NCBI RefSeq assembly: GCF_042242105.1
Contig: NC_092013.1
Span: 13,385,618-13,449,617 of the forward strand
DNA length: 64,000 nucleotides
Reading direction: 5' to 3'
Source: Pempheris klunzingeri
Lineage: Eukaryota > Chordata > Actinopteri > Acropomatiformes > Pempheridae
Each line of letters begins with the position of its first letter. Positions within the stretch are counted from its first letter, which is position 1. Positions 1 to 12,298 of this stretch are shown piece by piece. The notes beneath the pieces are model-generated. The model ran no database searches, was not told where the DNA came from, and saw nothing but the letters and a program-made list of their open reading frames with translations. Position numbers and translations under genes: made by a program.

Positions 1-1410
1 AGTGAACATTGGTTTTACAATTGTGACGTGGACAATTTTAAATGAATGCTTATGTTGCTACGTTTCTGCTGGGTGTGTAATGGGCATGCTTGCACATTCA
101 CCCCACCCCATTGGTATAAAATTTTCACCTGGCAGTAAAACTAAACTCTTCTTTTTCTTCTTCTTTTGATTTTTGGCCCTACTGTTGATTGTTTTTATAT
201 TTACACTCTACTCTGCTACTTTTACTTCAGTATACTTCTTCCACCACTGCTAAAGCATGATGTCAAGGTCAAGTGTCTTTTAAAGGAGTTAAGGTGATAC
301 TTCCTTTCTGGTCTGTTCAGGGACCTCAGAAGCCAGCATGTGATCAGCAGTGTGAATCATTCTCCGTTTCAACATGCATGCAAATATCTTCGCAGTTAAC
401 GTAGACTGTGTTTTGACACATACTGAGACTGGGATTATCTCACTGCATGAGAACTCCCTCACCTCCATCTGTTAAACATATAACAGGAATTTCTGTCCTT
501 CAAGAATAAGGTCCAGTGGGCCTATTATGTAAATGGCCGGGAGCAACACAGACTGAGATTTGATATGGATAGAGTTTCGTAAATCTCATGAATAGCTTGA
601 AGCCTTATTACTACATTACACCGCTGAGAGCTCCCTTGTATCGATTTCATGGATATCATCTGTCTCTGTCTAATATGAGACACAGATGTAGGGTCTCTTT
701 CCCACATTGGAGATGCACTGTGTTATAGATTAAATACTGTAGCTGGGGATTGATTGTTTGCTTTACCTCTGCTCCTACAGTGGAAAAGAAGCAAGTAGCC
801 ACAGTGGACAGTGGCATCACGCTACAAGAGTCTTATGGGTAAAAAAGCGCTGAGGGATGAAGGACTAAATGTGTTTAGACATCCACGCACGCTACCACTC
901 TGTAGTCTGCATTCCTTACCTTGCCTGAGGATACGCAAAGAAAATGATTTCATAAAGCAATTTCTTTTGAATTTCTCAGAAGTTGATTGTATTTTTGTTC
1001 TTTTGCACTCACATTTTTGATAACTAACTTCCTTAAAGCAATTGTATTTGTTATGTAAGAAACTACAATTTGCTGTACAACCAATTTTCCCCTTTAGCCA
1101 AACCGCTCTGTGTAGCTCTGTGGATGGCGAAGCCAGCCTGTCAGTCCAGGGTGAATTATCTCTACAGCTTCTAGTTTGATTGCAGTGGCATTTGGTGCAA
1201 ATATGCATGGCGCCCTGATTTGTCCTCTAGCGCCACCATCAGGTCACATTTTAAAGTTGCTATTTGTTTACATGCTGATGTTAACATTTGCCTCACAGAG
1301 CTGATAGCATAGATGAGGACCCATCGTCTTGTTTATTGCTCTTTACTGTAAACTGCAATGTCACATATTAATGCACTCATTCGAAAATGACCAGATTGAA
1401 AGAATTCACC

Positions 1411-1413
<3 letters not shown>
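1..1413. other. Intergenic sequence, no supported gene
   Basis: AT-rich spacer. The short open frames here show no recognisable domain. The only exon-like signal is at 781-838, where a pyrimidine tract ending in CTCCTACAG precedes 58 nt followed by GTAAAA; one frame is open through it. I do not recognise the encoded peptide and do not annotate it as a gene. Confidence 0.6.

Positions 1414-1491
<78 letters not shown>
1414..1491. repeat. Compound microsatellite (GA)n-(GATA)n
   Basis: An uninterrupted GA run of about 18 units passes directly into about ten GATA units. The open frame read from the other strand here encodes only Ser-Leu and Ile-Tyr-Leu-Ser repeats and is an artefact of the microsatellite. 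Confidence 0.95.
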
Positions 1492-2929
1492 GTAGCAGAG
1501 TTTGTTTGACTGCCCCGGGCTTTAAGGCCATCCTTGCAAAATAAAAAGCAGATCAGTCCTCTTTTATGCACAATTTTCCACAGTTGCATCAAAGCAACTC
1601 AAGTGCTCAAGCTAGCTTTTTTTCACTGTGCATACAGTAATGACTTTTTAGGCCTAAAAAAGCCATCTAGATGTTTTTCTTAAGGCTTGATATGAAACAC
1701 AGACCCATGTCAGACCCCATTCATAATCAGGATCTGAAGTTTCAAATTACAGCTAAATAACCATACAATGGTAATCCTTGCAAACAGTTTGCGCAGCTCA
1801 GCATGTAAATATTTAGAATCTGTTACCAGGAATTGAAGGAAAAGATGTGAGAGCTTTCCTTTATTCCTCTTCTCCTCCATACTCATCCAAAAATCAGGAG
1901 ATGCAGTTCAACTTTACAGATTCACTCCAGACATGCTATGAAGACCAAATTTGACTCATCTTACATAACAACTACAACTCCTGTTTGGAGATAGCTGTCA
2001 TGTCAACATGCTGTGATGAGTTGAACACTGACATTTTTGAAGAGCTGCACAAATTGTCTCACAACGAGAGAGAATTTTTATTTGTCCCTTCCAGTAACAT
2101 TGTAATAATTCTTTTCATTTTTATTCTACAACTTGATGCTAGAAGAAGTGCAGAAGACTTTTTTCATCTCATTTATACAAATGTTTGACACTCATCAGAT
2201 TTATAAATGTAGATGCTTATACATGCTAAATGTACATTTAGCATGTTGTGCTCTCTTAAAAAAGGGAAGATCCAATGTGTTTGTGATTAGCCAAAGAGCT
2301 TTGGGGTGCTGTTTAGTATCTGGATTTGTTTGCTCAGATCTAAAGAGGCAGAACTGGAAAAGCTGATTATATTTGTTTACTTATTGAAATGACCACCAGT
2401 CTGCAGGGATCTGCTGGGGAGAGAATCAGTGAAATACATGACACCAGGAACTAAAAATATCTTGTGATTTTCCTTTCGGTAGAAGGACTGCATGTTAACT
2501 GAAAGGGGTTATATAAATCAAAGAAGGCTTTTCCTTTGATCTGACTAATGATGTTAGATCAGTAGAAAGTGTCTGATCAGACAATTTGAACATGGAAACA
2601 ATGAGAGTTAATTCATTATATAGAAAAGGATGTTTATGTTAAGGAAACAGTTCTGAATTGCATGTAAAGTCTATATGATTCTGACATCTTTTGCACTAAT
2701 ATCATGGTCATTTGTCATGGTACTGTCCTGCCGTACCGGGAAGAATTTCACTGCCACTTTTTAAGTGAGTTCTATAATTATACAGCCTCTAATGTACATT
2801 AAAGGTTCTCAAAATATGAATGTAGCATATAACAACCATTTAATATGTAAACATGTGGTAGTAATGTCATGGCTACTGTCATGAGTAATTGTGTCCTGAG
2901 CAAAGAAAGAAATTACACTTTGTTGTAAT
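1492..2929. other. Intergenic sequence, nothing recognised
   Basis: Unique-looking AT-rich DNA with only short, compositionally random open frames. I see no splice-bounded exon, RNA gene or transposon end here. Confidence 0.5.
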
Positions 2930-3580
2930 CCAACCGTCTCTGTTTTTTGTTTTGGTTGTCAAATGGCCGTGTGGGCATGTTAGCACATGTTGCAAGTAAA
3001 TGTTGCACGCATGTGAGTTTTTCAATGTTACCATATTGCTAATTATTAGTCATATTCCTATTGTCAGCACTACAGTTGCTGTTATTATTTTGGTTGCTGT
3101 TTGTTTTATCTCTCTCTCTCTGTCTGTCCAACCTCCACCCAACATGGACCCCAACAGAAAGCAGCCCACCACTGAGCCTGGTTCTGTTCGAGGTTTCTTC
3201 CCGTTAAAGGGAAGTTATTCCTGCCATTGTTGCCTAATATAATATCTGATGCTGCTCATGTGGGGATTCTTGAATCATTAATTTGGAATTCCTGAATCGT
3301 TGGGTTTCTCTCTTAATCAAAGAGTTTGGTCTAGACCTGCTCTTTATGGAAAGCGTCTTGAGATAACGCTGCTATGAATTGGCGCTATATAAATAAAGAT
3401 AAAGAGTCGCCACATACACACTCACACATGTGCATATTAGTGCATTTAAGTCCTTAAGTTGTAGGGTAAACTAGCGCTGTGCACGCACACACAGAGCTGC
3501 GGCGCAGAGACAGACTCAGTCCGGTGAGTGAGCTAACACATGAGCTAACACGATAGCACAGTAACTTTACAGACAAAAAC
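2930..3580. repeat. Dispersed repeat, copy 1, split by a LINE-like tail
   Basis: The part at about 2934-2995 (containing TTTTGTTTTGGTTGTC) and the part at about 3424-3575 (containing GCATATTAGTGCATTT and GTGAGTGAGCTAACACA) match, in the same order, adjacent parts of a second copy at about 6530-6730. In this copy they are separated by the retroelement tail at about 3100-3405, so the copy was probably interrupted by an insertion. I cannot assign the family. Confidence 0.55.
3100..3405 (+). mobile_element. Non-LTR retroelement 3' end (LINE-like tail)
   Basis: The words GGTTCTGTTCGAGGTTTCTTCC and GGCGCTATATAAATAAAGAT, separated by TTGGGTTTCTC, are hallmarks of a very common fish LINE 3' tail that I recognise by its wording. 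No reverse-transcriptase coding sequence accompanies it, so it is a 5'-truncated copy. The exact clade is not assigned. Confidence 0.6.
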
Positions 3581-4495
3581 GGCTATTGGAAGAGGACATG
3601 CCAGGGCGTCTAACTGATGCTATCTTTGGTTACAGAGCTCTGTGGTTGTGGAGGAAAGCGAGGAAGAGGGTGGAGAAAGGACAGCCGCGGAGAGGGTATG
3701 TAAATATAACACTATATATAAATATAACACTATGTTATAAAACACTTTTCAAAACAGCAGTTACAAAGTACTGAGCTGCTTCCAGTCCAGTAACCAAGCA
3801 GGAGTTGATAACTAAAATAAGGCCTCATCCTATGCCATATGTTACCTATAAATATACAGTACATCTCTTTTGCGTTAATCTAGTGTCACTACATTTCAGG
3901 TTTTCCTGTGGTTTTAGTTACTCTCACAAATAAAGAGTTGAATGAATGCTAAGAAACAAAGTCTCTCTCTCCAAGCCTGGCAGATATTAATGGTGAACTC
4001 ATCGTAGACACACTATGCTGCGGCAGGCAGGAGTCACTGAAACATGATTTATGCTTTGGTTGACTTTTCTGGACCTAAAATGTTTTCTTCACTTTGACAA
4101 ATATTTTCAAAGCTAATTTGTCTGGATGCCATTGGTAGAAATGTCAATTAATGGCCAGGAATGCCATATCTAAAGAAAACATCTGACTTTGATATACTTT
4201 TGGAGATAAGAGAAACACAAATACAGATCAGTTGTCAACCACTTTTCATCACAACTAAGCTGGTAAGTGGATGTGTTGTTAACCTTTGTGTTGACATGTA
4301 AGAAGGCCTGGGCTTGGTAATAGTGATTTATTGTTGTTTGACCAAGTTAACCCCAAAACAGCAAAAGTTTACATCCAGTCTGGGACATGGGTGATTTTTT
4401 TGTTTTTAGGTTATTAAGCACAATGAAAACATATATATTGTTGTGATCCATCTAAAACAGCACTTTTCCATTTTCTTTTATCTACAGAATATTTA
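3581..4495. other. Intergenic sequence, nothing recognised
   Basis: AT-rich DNA with a short tandem echo near 3700-3740 (AATATAACACTATATATA repeated once with change). There is no gene I can support. Confidence 0.5.
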
Positions 4496-4817
4496 CAGTG
4501 GGTACGGAGAGTATTCAGACCCCTTCACTTTTTCCACATTTTGTTATGTTACAGCCTTATTCCAAAATGGATTAATTTCTTTTTTTCCTCATCAATCTAC
4601 ACACAATACCCCATGATGACGAAGTGAAAAAGTTTTTTAGAAATTTTTGCAAATGTATTAAAAATAAAAAACTGAAATATCATATGTACATAAGTATTCA
4701 CACCCTTTATTCAGTACTTTGTTGAGGCACCTGTGGCAGCGATTACAGCCTCAAGTCTTCTTGGGTATGATGCTACAAGCTTGGCACACCTGCTCTGAAT
4801 ACTTTCCGTACCCACTG
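4496..4817. mobile_element. Internally deleted Tc1-type DNA transposon
   Basis: The left end starts CAGTGGGTACGGAGAGTATT after a TA dinucleotide. The right end finishes ATACTTTCCGTACCCACTG before TA, so the outer ends are inverted and flanked by the TA target duplication typical of Tc1/mariner. The interior carries TGTTATGTTACAGCC and CTTCTTGGGTATGATGCTAC, wording known from Tc1-like elements of fish. At 322 bp it lacks nearly all of the transposase gene and must be non-autonomous. Confidence 0.85.
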
Positions 4818-6529
4818 TACATCTCAGAGGGTGTAAATCCTCCTTATATGATTAGTGGGAAAAGTTGCAACAGCATTTTGTTTGTCAGCAATTCTAATGT
4901 GTGTAAATCAATAGGAAATAAATCCATGTGCATTTACATATCTGACTGAATACAACATGTTTAAAGGAACATTCATTCAAATGAATCCTGTGAGAGCTCA
5001 CTTAGAGGATGATCGAAGTAAACCACGGTTGGGAAACTGTAATTTCCTCTTGTGTGTTGCTATCTTATTTTATTCTATAAACATAACAACCGCCTGTGAC
5101 TAACTCTCATTTCCTTCAGTGATGTAGTGATAAGTTACAGGCAGAAAATCAAAACAAGAGTTGATGTGAAAAAGTTAAATTAAATCATGATGTTAGTTGA
5201 GAACAGCTTTTGCATTGCTCATGCCAGTGTTGCTGACAAAAAAGGAAAAGTTTCATACCTGCCTGGCAGATAATGGTACATAAACACGCCTGCCATTCTC
5301 TGGTATGAATTGAATTGCATTCTTTTTCCATCTGGTATCGTTACGTTTATCATATGTATTAGACTTTTATACATTTGCCACGTTTATTGTTGTTTATTGT
5401 CACTGTATATTTTCCTCAGTAGATGAGACAGTAAATTCACTTGCTACAGCATAGGAACTGCTGTCTATTAAACTGGAGGAGCGATTGATAACATAAGAAG
5501 AGGCCGTCTGGCTTGTGGCATAACTGCATTAGGCTCTGTTTGCTTCTTTCTTTCTTTTTTATAACTAAATCACAATTAAATATTTATTGTATACTGGTTT
5601 CTAGTTTTAGAGAAGACGTTTGATACCACTCTTATAGTCTTTAGGCTTATAATAAGGCTAGCCAACAGATGGTTAGCTTAGCTCATCATAAAACACAATA
5701 CACCTACCAGCACCTCTAAAGGTTCAAGTTCAAAGCCAAACTCTGAAAGCAAAATATGTGATTTTATTGCTCGAACATGCTGGAACTACTTCTTAGCTTG
5801 GCCAGTGAGTTAATGTTAAGCTAGCTAATCATCTGCTCTAGCTTTTTAGTTATCATACAGGTATAAGTATGGTGTCTCATCTACCTGTTGGTAACAAAGA
5901 AAATAAACATGTTTCCCAAAGTATTGACCCATTCCTTTGATTCATTAAGAATTTGTATTTGAACTTGTTGCATCTTTTCTCCTTCTATATTCTCACATTT
6001 CTCATTTGCTTGAATCGGAAGGTTGAAAGATATTTGCTCACTGAGCCACATGATAACATGTTTCATAGCATGTTGTGAAACTGCCTCAAAGAAGGAAAAA
6101 GACATAAATGGACAAGGTAATAAGCACCATATGTAACAGGCCTTCAGATTTCACTGAAGATTAACCACTTACTCCTAAATGTGAGCTATAAATTGAATTT
6201 TCCTGTTAAAATTTAATCACCCCAGAATGTTGAAGAGGGTGCCATAGATCCCTCAAGATTTTATTTTTAGCTCATGTCCTGATAAAAACAAAATACTGCT
6301 ACTGTATTACTTTCAAAGTGTATCTGGGTCTGTTTCATAAATGTTTTTATGCTGGACTGTATGCAGTATATTGTGCTTTTAAAACAATCTATATTAAACA
6401 CATGGACTAATTTAAAGGTTATCTGTACGAGATTTAGAACATTAATAGCATTAAACAACTGTTTACTATGTAAAGATATAGAGGAGTGATGGCAACTTGA
6501 GCAGGGAATTACGTATGTACGTTATGTGT
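4818..6529. other. Intergenic sequence, nothing recognised
   Basis: AT-rich DNA. Open frames on the minus strand (for example 5881-6105 and 6267-6458) have no domain signature or splice context. No repeat family was identified with confidence. Confidence 0.5.
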
Positions 6530-6730
6530 TGTGATCTGAGCTTCTCTGTCTTTTGTTTTGGTCGTCCGGATGTTGGGGCATGCATATTAGTGCATGTGAG
6601 TCCTCGAATCTTTCAGTGAGTGAACCTGTAGCACAGAAACTGAGCTGAAAATCGAGTCAGAGCCACTGCCCAGCGACAGACTCAGCTAAGTTACTGAGCT
6701 AACACAGTAGCGCAAACTACAATGGTGTCC
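6530..6730. repeat. Dispersed repeat, copy 2
   Basis: This is the uninterrupted counterpart of the repeat at 2930-3580. It shares CTTTTGTTTTGGTCGTC, GCATATTAGTGCATGTGAGTCC and AGCTAACACAGTAGC in the same order. The intact copy shows that the LINE-like segment in copy 1 is foreign to this repeat. Confidence 0.55.
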
Positions 6731-8084
6731 GCACAAAAGAGAGGCTGTCAGTCAGAATGAATAAGAATGAGCTGGAGAGAGGGGGGAGGTGCACATTTGT
6801 TACTTTATTCTTATAAAACATTTTTGCACTAGTTTCATGCACACAGTTTATTTGTTTCGTTGTCCATAAGACAATACAAACTCATGTTTTGTTAACAACC
6901 TTTGTGTTTCGTGTTCATGCACACAACTTCCCAAGATCCCAACATTTCCGAAAATACGTGAGCCAGAAATTCTGCATAAGATATATAGAATATTCCCATT
7001 TAAAGTAATGGTGCAGCCATAGAAAAACTGTGTCTTGGCTTTAAATAGTTCACTCAATGAAGTGGTGGAACAGGCAGATACAAAATATGTAATGTTGTCA
7101 GACATATATTTGAAAAGCTATGTATGGGGAAACTTTAAGGGGAAAGCCAGGGTTCAGAAGGTTAAGGAAACATACATGATCTGATTACAGATACTTACTC
7201 TGTTTTGCATTGCTTATCAACCCACCACACTACATGTGCTGTCATCACATTATGTGACAGATAGCATTGATTTATTTTACACTGTTTTCACATACTCTTG
7301 GCCTGGGGCAACTAACACCCACTCTTTCCATTTTGGTTACGGCCTGAGTCTGAGAACATCTCAGAATACCCTACGACAAGGTAAAATTAGACTGACAATC
7401 ATTAGGCACTGACAGGCACTGATAAAATGGAAAAAAAGATTGTTTTTTTTTATCATTTTCAGTACTGCTAAAGTTATTAGCTGGTTCCTAAGTGGACCAG
7501 TTCTACAATTAATTCATTTGTTAAGACACAGTCTGGTATCAGTTCATGTAAATGTTGGAAGTTAACAGCACCATGATATTTAGTCTGAAATATTATTTAT
7601 TAAATCCATAAATGAAAAATGGAAATGAGCACATACTGCTCTAGAGTGGAGGCACTTCTCTCTGAACAAAGACAGACTACAAAAAGGACTATTACAATTC
7701 AGATGTATGCTATTATATGTAAAGCAAACCGATTAGTGAATAGTTCCTGATTAACTCTGATTCAAGAGTTTTTTACACATTATACACGTTATTTTGAAAA
7801 TAGGCTGTGATGCACATGAACCTAATAATTAGCTGCAACTGTATTGTTTCCAATTAAATCTTTAAATTGAATGAATTAGTTAAATGTACAAAGGTGTTAA
7901 ATGGTGATAAGCAAATTATATTTCATATACATACTGTATAGAACTGAGATATTAGGAATAGATCATGAGGGTGTAGCTTATTGTCAGCCTAACCATCTGA
8001 CATTTAGTTTTTCACTGGGAATGCAACAATAATTCATGAATTACATGAACTTGTAGTCTAAATATGATTCTCCTTTCTACTTTA
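6731..8084. other. Intergenic sequence, nothing recognised
   Basis: AT-rich spacer without a supported exon, RNA gene or transposon terminus. Confidence 0.5.
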
Positions 8085-8330
8085 ACCATTTTAAGAGGTT
8101 ATTTTGTAAAGATACATTTTTTGCCACCGTCTCAGTTGGTCGGTGCACCACTTTGGTCCAAACCAAAATATCTCGAAGGCTATTAGATGGATTAAGATAC
8201 AATTTTGCACAGACACTTGTGGTTTCCAAAGAATGTCTGGTGTTTTCACTTATTGTGTGTTTTGACTCTAAGGTTATGTTGCTCACTCTTGGACTCTGGC
8301 TGTAGATAAACCACCTCAAAGACACTTTGC
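8085..8330 (-). repeat. Dispersed fish repeat (contains CACTTTGGTCCAAACC)
   Basis: The run from GGTGCACCACTTTGGTCC through AATATCTCGAAGGCTATTAG to TTTGCACAGACACTTGTGG resembles a fish interspersed repeat whose usual wording, on the other strand, is about target-like blocks such as CCATCCAATAG and GGACCAAAGTGG. Related fragments occur at about 24690-24770, 25385-25480 and 30950-31200. I do not assign a superfamily. Confidence 0.5.
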
Positions 8331-9149
8331 TAGATAACGAAGAAGGAATAACAACTTTCTGTTGAATGTCTTTGATGTCTTAAATTTATGTTTTATCGTC
8401 CCAAAGCGTTAATATTTTTTTAAATGAAGCTTTCTAACTGACTGCCTCTAATTCCTGGTTAGCTTAGTTGATAGCTCTTAGATTGAGCTCTTTTGCAAAA
8501 GGAAAATCTTTTTCGCCTTTTATACTCATTGACTGTGGATTTCTTTCATTTCACACACCAACTCTTTAAACACAATATCTTCTTTCATTTGTAAATACAC
8601 AGATCTGACTGAAACCAAGTGAGCAGCCAAGAAATGTCTCTCTGACATACTCTGCTCTATGTGACAAAGTATGTTTGAATTATTTCAGACTGGAATGCAC
8701 TCAATATGAAGCTAGAAGCCAGAGGTTTTGTTTTACTACAAAATTTGATGGGCTGTTGATGGACAGATAAAAAGGGTACGATCTTGCTCTCTTAATTGTT
8801 GCAATGAAAACAAAAAGTGTTAATACAATGAGACCAGTCTCAGTTCTTTTTTTGATTTCAGAATTTGGGTTCTACCTTTTGTTATTTCAAAAAAAATCAG
8901 TAATACACAGAACATTGACAGTGGAAACTGTCATGCTACAATACATAGACTAAGAACAACACATAAACAACAAAATATCTATAAAGCACTTGGGAACAAA
9001 CAACAAATTCATTCTTTATCTAAACCCACGGGCATGCACTTTCATATCCATCCATCCAGCCATCTATCTTGTAAGAGGGTTGAACTCTACTGAATTTTAA
9101 AAACAATAAATACAATCTTCAATTCAATCTAATTCAATTTCATTCTGAG
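8331..9149. other. Intergenic sequence, nothing recognised
   Basis: AT-rich DNA with no supported gene. A short CATCCATCCA run near 9045-9065 may be the remnant of a retroelement tail. Confidence 0.4.
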
Positions 9150-9470
9150 ATTTATCACATTACTGTTGCACTGTTGCCTCACGGCAAGAAGGTTGTGGGT
9201 TCAATTCTGCTGGCCGACCGGTTTGTGGTTTGAACCTTGAACCTTTCTGTGCTAAAGACATGCAGGGCAGGTAAACTGGTGACTATAAATTGCCTGTAGG
9301 AGTGAGTGTGAGCTTGAATGGTTGTCTGTCTCTATGTGTTGGCTCTGTGATTGACTGGTGACCAGTCCAGGGTGCACCCTGCCTCTCACCCAGTGTCGGC
9401 TGGGATTGGCTCCACCCCCCCGTGACCCTTAAGGATATGCAGTAAAAACAATGGATTGATTGATTTATCA
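9150..9470 (+). mobile_element. SINE/LINE-like retroelement with TGATTGAT tail
   Basis: Diagnostic wording of a very abundant fish retroelement is present in order: GCACTGTTGCCTCACGGCAAG, GGTTGTGGGTTCAATTC (similar to a tRNA B box), CTAAAGACATGCAGG, GGTTGTCTGTCTCTATGTGT, CCAGTCCAGGGTGCACCC, and the 3' tail TGGATTGATTGATT. The simple-repeat tail marks the 3' end, so the copy reads on the plus strand. A fragment of the same family in the opposite orientation lies at about 25655-25745. Confidence 0.65.
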
Positions 9471-10932
9471 CATTACAGACTCACTCCAGCACTTCATGGT
9501 GTTAGATGCTCAAGGACATGCTCCATGCAATGTGAAAACCCTTTCCCATATTGGTTGTATAATAGGACATTCCCACATTTCATGGAGGAGGTTACTGTGC
9601 TTCTCCGCATCTCAAACACATCTTATCCTGGCTCGGCCACATCTGGTATAATTTAATGGGTGTGAAGTAGGAGAAAGTAGAATATGATCTCATTGTTTTA
9701 TATAATACTTAACCACAACTCTATCTATCATACTTCATATCATTTGATTGTTAAATTGTTGAGCATTTCTCCCTGACAGCCTGTCTCTAGTGCTAATTAA
9801 TGGCAGGTGATAGTGTAAGCATGGGCCTCAAGCAAAGCCTGCTGTAGCTAACCACTGCTCACAAATAGATGTCAGTGTCAGATGCAGATGAGGAAATTCC
9901 CCAAGACGTTCCTCCTCAACTTTGGCATTAGTGTGAGAAGAAGCTGTGAGAAGAAACTGTTGCGACCAGGTGAAGAATTACTACTCTAAATTGCACTGAA
10001 AAGAGTTTGAATCATTGTCATTTCAATTCACACTTTCTTTTTGTCTTTTGTGATCATCGTAGAAGTTTCTGGCTCGCTGTGGCCATTTCTGCTGTCCTTC
10101 ATATCTTGTCATGACCAATTCTACTGTCATTCATATCCTCTCAGGGTACTTCAAGTCCAGTTTGAGTAACAGATTCATGAATTCGAAGGCATGTCGGGAC
10201 ATTTAACACTGCACAGTGGTTTATTATATTCAGAGACACATTTTTACAATATATCAATGCTGCAACTATTTTGTCCTGTTTTCATTTTTTCTGTTTTATC
10301 TTCAAAAGGTAGACAGTAGAAATACAACATTCACCTTTGCACAAAGTAACCCACCAGGATTGTGCACCTTCATGTATAAGATTGGCCAAATCAGCACCTT
10401 GCCAGGTGATGTAATGGTACATTGCAGCAAAACCTGAGTCTGATTCAGCTTTTTCGCCCTGCATTTTTTAAATTATTTGCCACAGCCCTCTGGATTGTCT
10501 GCTCAGGTGTGTCGCTAGACTGTCTCATTCAAATAAGTAAGAGGCGTGCAAATATTTACCCAGGACGCAGTGTCTGTACAAGAGGAAGGTAGTCATTGTG
10601 ATTATAGGTTGGGGATCTAAGAACAGGTTGTCTTCGATTCAGATTATACTGTGTGTTTCCATAACAACAACTTTTTAAAATTAGAAAATTTGTTTAAGTA
10701 TGAGAATACACATTACTATTTCTCTCATACAGGTACGAGCAAGCAAATCGAGCAGTGGTAAGTTAGTCTCCCTCCACCACAGTTTGACGTTGCACAACCT
10801 TGAAATTAATTGACTGTGAGTATAGTCTCATGTCAGGTCAAATTGACCAGGACGAAACAAATCATGTGATTTGAGGTTACATCTGCAGTTAAGGTTGGAT
10901 GTCACAGGAAATAACAAATGACCATAGAAATA
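9471..10932. other. Intergenic sequence, nothing recognised
   Basis: No supported gene. Overlapping short frames at 9456-9656 and 10216-10464 lack domain or splice support. Confidence 0.5.
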
Positions 10933-12298
10933 CACTCCTGATCAAAATCTTAAGACTGGGGGAAAAATTACAAGAATTCGCATTTCGCATTGCTGGATTG
11001 TAAGGAGGTTGCAAGAAGAGCTTCAAAATACAAAAAGAAGAAACAGTAGCAAGAGACAAAAAATAGAGAGTAGGCAATTTAATGAAAACTGCATTTAAAC
11101 TCAAACAGGCTGTTTTCAGCTGATCAAAAGTTTAAGACCATAGCCCAAAAAAACCCCAAAACAGAACTAAAAATTTGTTCAGGCATGCTTGATGAGAGTG
11201 TTTCCAGGAGGCTGGTGGGAACGTTCCTCCATGTGGTGAAGATGGCTACACGACGGGCATCCATGGTCTTGAACTGACGTCCGTTTTTGTAAACTTCCCT
11301 CACCATCCATCCCTAAACATTCTCAATGAGATTTAGACCAGGGGAACACGCAGGATGGTCCAAAAGGGCAACGTTATTCTCCTGGAAGAAGTCCTTCATC
11401 AGACGGGCGCTGTGACCTGCAGCATTGTCCTGATGAAAGACCCAGTTACCCATTACCCATTACCACACAGACGAGGGCCCTCAGTCAAGAGGGACGCCCG
11501 CTGCAACATCTTCACATAACCAGCCGCCGTTTGACGTCCCTGCACAACCTGAAGCTCCATTGTTCCACTGAAGGAAAAAGCATCCCAGATCATGATGGAG
11601 CCTCCTCCACTGTGCCGCGTAGAAAACATCTCCAGTGGGATCTCCTTGTCATGCCAGTAACGTTGGAAGCCATCAGGACCATCCAGGTTACATTTTTTCT
11701 CATCAGAGAATAAAACTTTCTTCCACCTTTCAATGCCCCATGTTTGGCGCTCCCTTGCAAAGTCCAAACAGGCAAGTTTGTGGCGTGGGAGGAGACGTGG
11801 CCTTTGAAGACGTTTTTTGTTCTTTAAGCCCTTCTCTCGCGGATGCTGTCTTATGGTTATTGGGCTGCAGTCAGCATCAGTAACGGCCTCAATTTGGGTC
11901 GAGGATCGGCCTGTGTCTTCATGGACAGCCCCGTCAGATCCCCCGGCTTAGCGCAGGTGAAATTTTTTTGGGTCTACCACTTGACTTTTTTGTCCCATAA
12001 CCCTCAGGATCCTTTAAGAAATGTAAAATGAAATGAATGAAAATGACATGAAAGCCAGATTTTTGTGCAGATTTTGACATTTTAAGGCTATGGTCTTAAA
12101 CTTTTGATCAGCTGAAAACAGCCTGTTTGAGTTTAAATGCAGTTTTCAATAAATTGCCTACTCTCTATTTTATGTCTCTTGCTCCTGTTTCTTCTTTTTG
12201 TATTTTGAAGCTCTTCTTGCAACCTGCTTACGATCCAGCAATGCAAAATGCGAATTCCTGTAATTTTTCCCCCGGTCTTAAGATTTTGATCAGGAGTG
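10933..12298 (-). mobile_element. Tc1/mariner DNA transposon with about 210-bp inverted ends
   Basis: The left end begins CACTCCTGATCAAAATCTTA after TA, and the right end finishes TAAGATTTTGATCAGGAGTG before TA. The inverted repeats run from 10933 to about 11146 and from about 12087 to 12298, and they share internal words such as GATCAAAAGTTTAAGACCAT near their inner edges. Length (1366 bp), TA flanks and a Tc1-type transposase relic on the minus strand fit the superfamily. Small differences between the two arms and the broken transposase show that it is an old, immobile copy. Confidence 0.92.
11150..11990 (-). pseudogene. Tc1-type transposase relic
   Basis: This is the decayed DDE transposase of the surrounding element. 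On the minus strand a frame at 11453-11767 carries WKKVLFSDE (the region of the second catalytic aspartate), RYWHD and [12 protein letters not shown], all typical of Tc1 transposases. The frame ends near 11453, at an ACCCATT repetition (11440-11462). Beyond that point the downstream part, including the HQDNAAGHS-like third catalytic region, continues in another frame. A further piece at 11124-11306 reads FKTMDARRVAIFTTW and seems to be the C-terminal end. The N-terminal helix-turn-helix region is poorly preserved. It is not expected to make an active enzyme. Confidence 0.85.

Noticed and set aside
9190-9230. Possible tRNA gene from a B-box-like GGTTCAATTC
   Set aside because: No matching A box, no cloverleaf and clear retroelement context; it is part of the repeat at 9150-9470.
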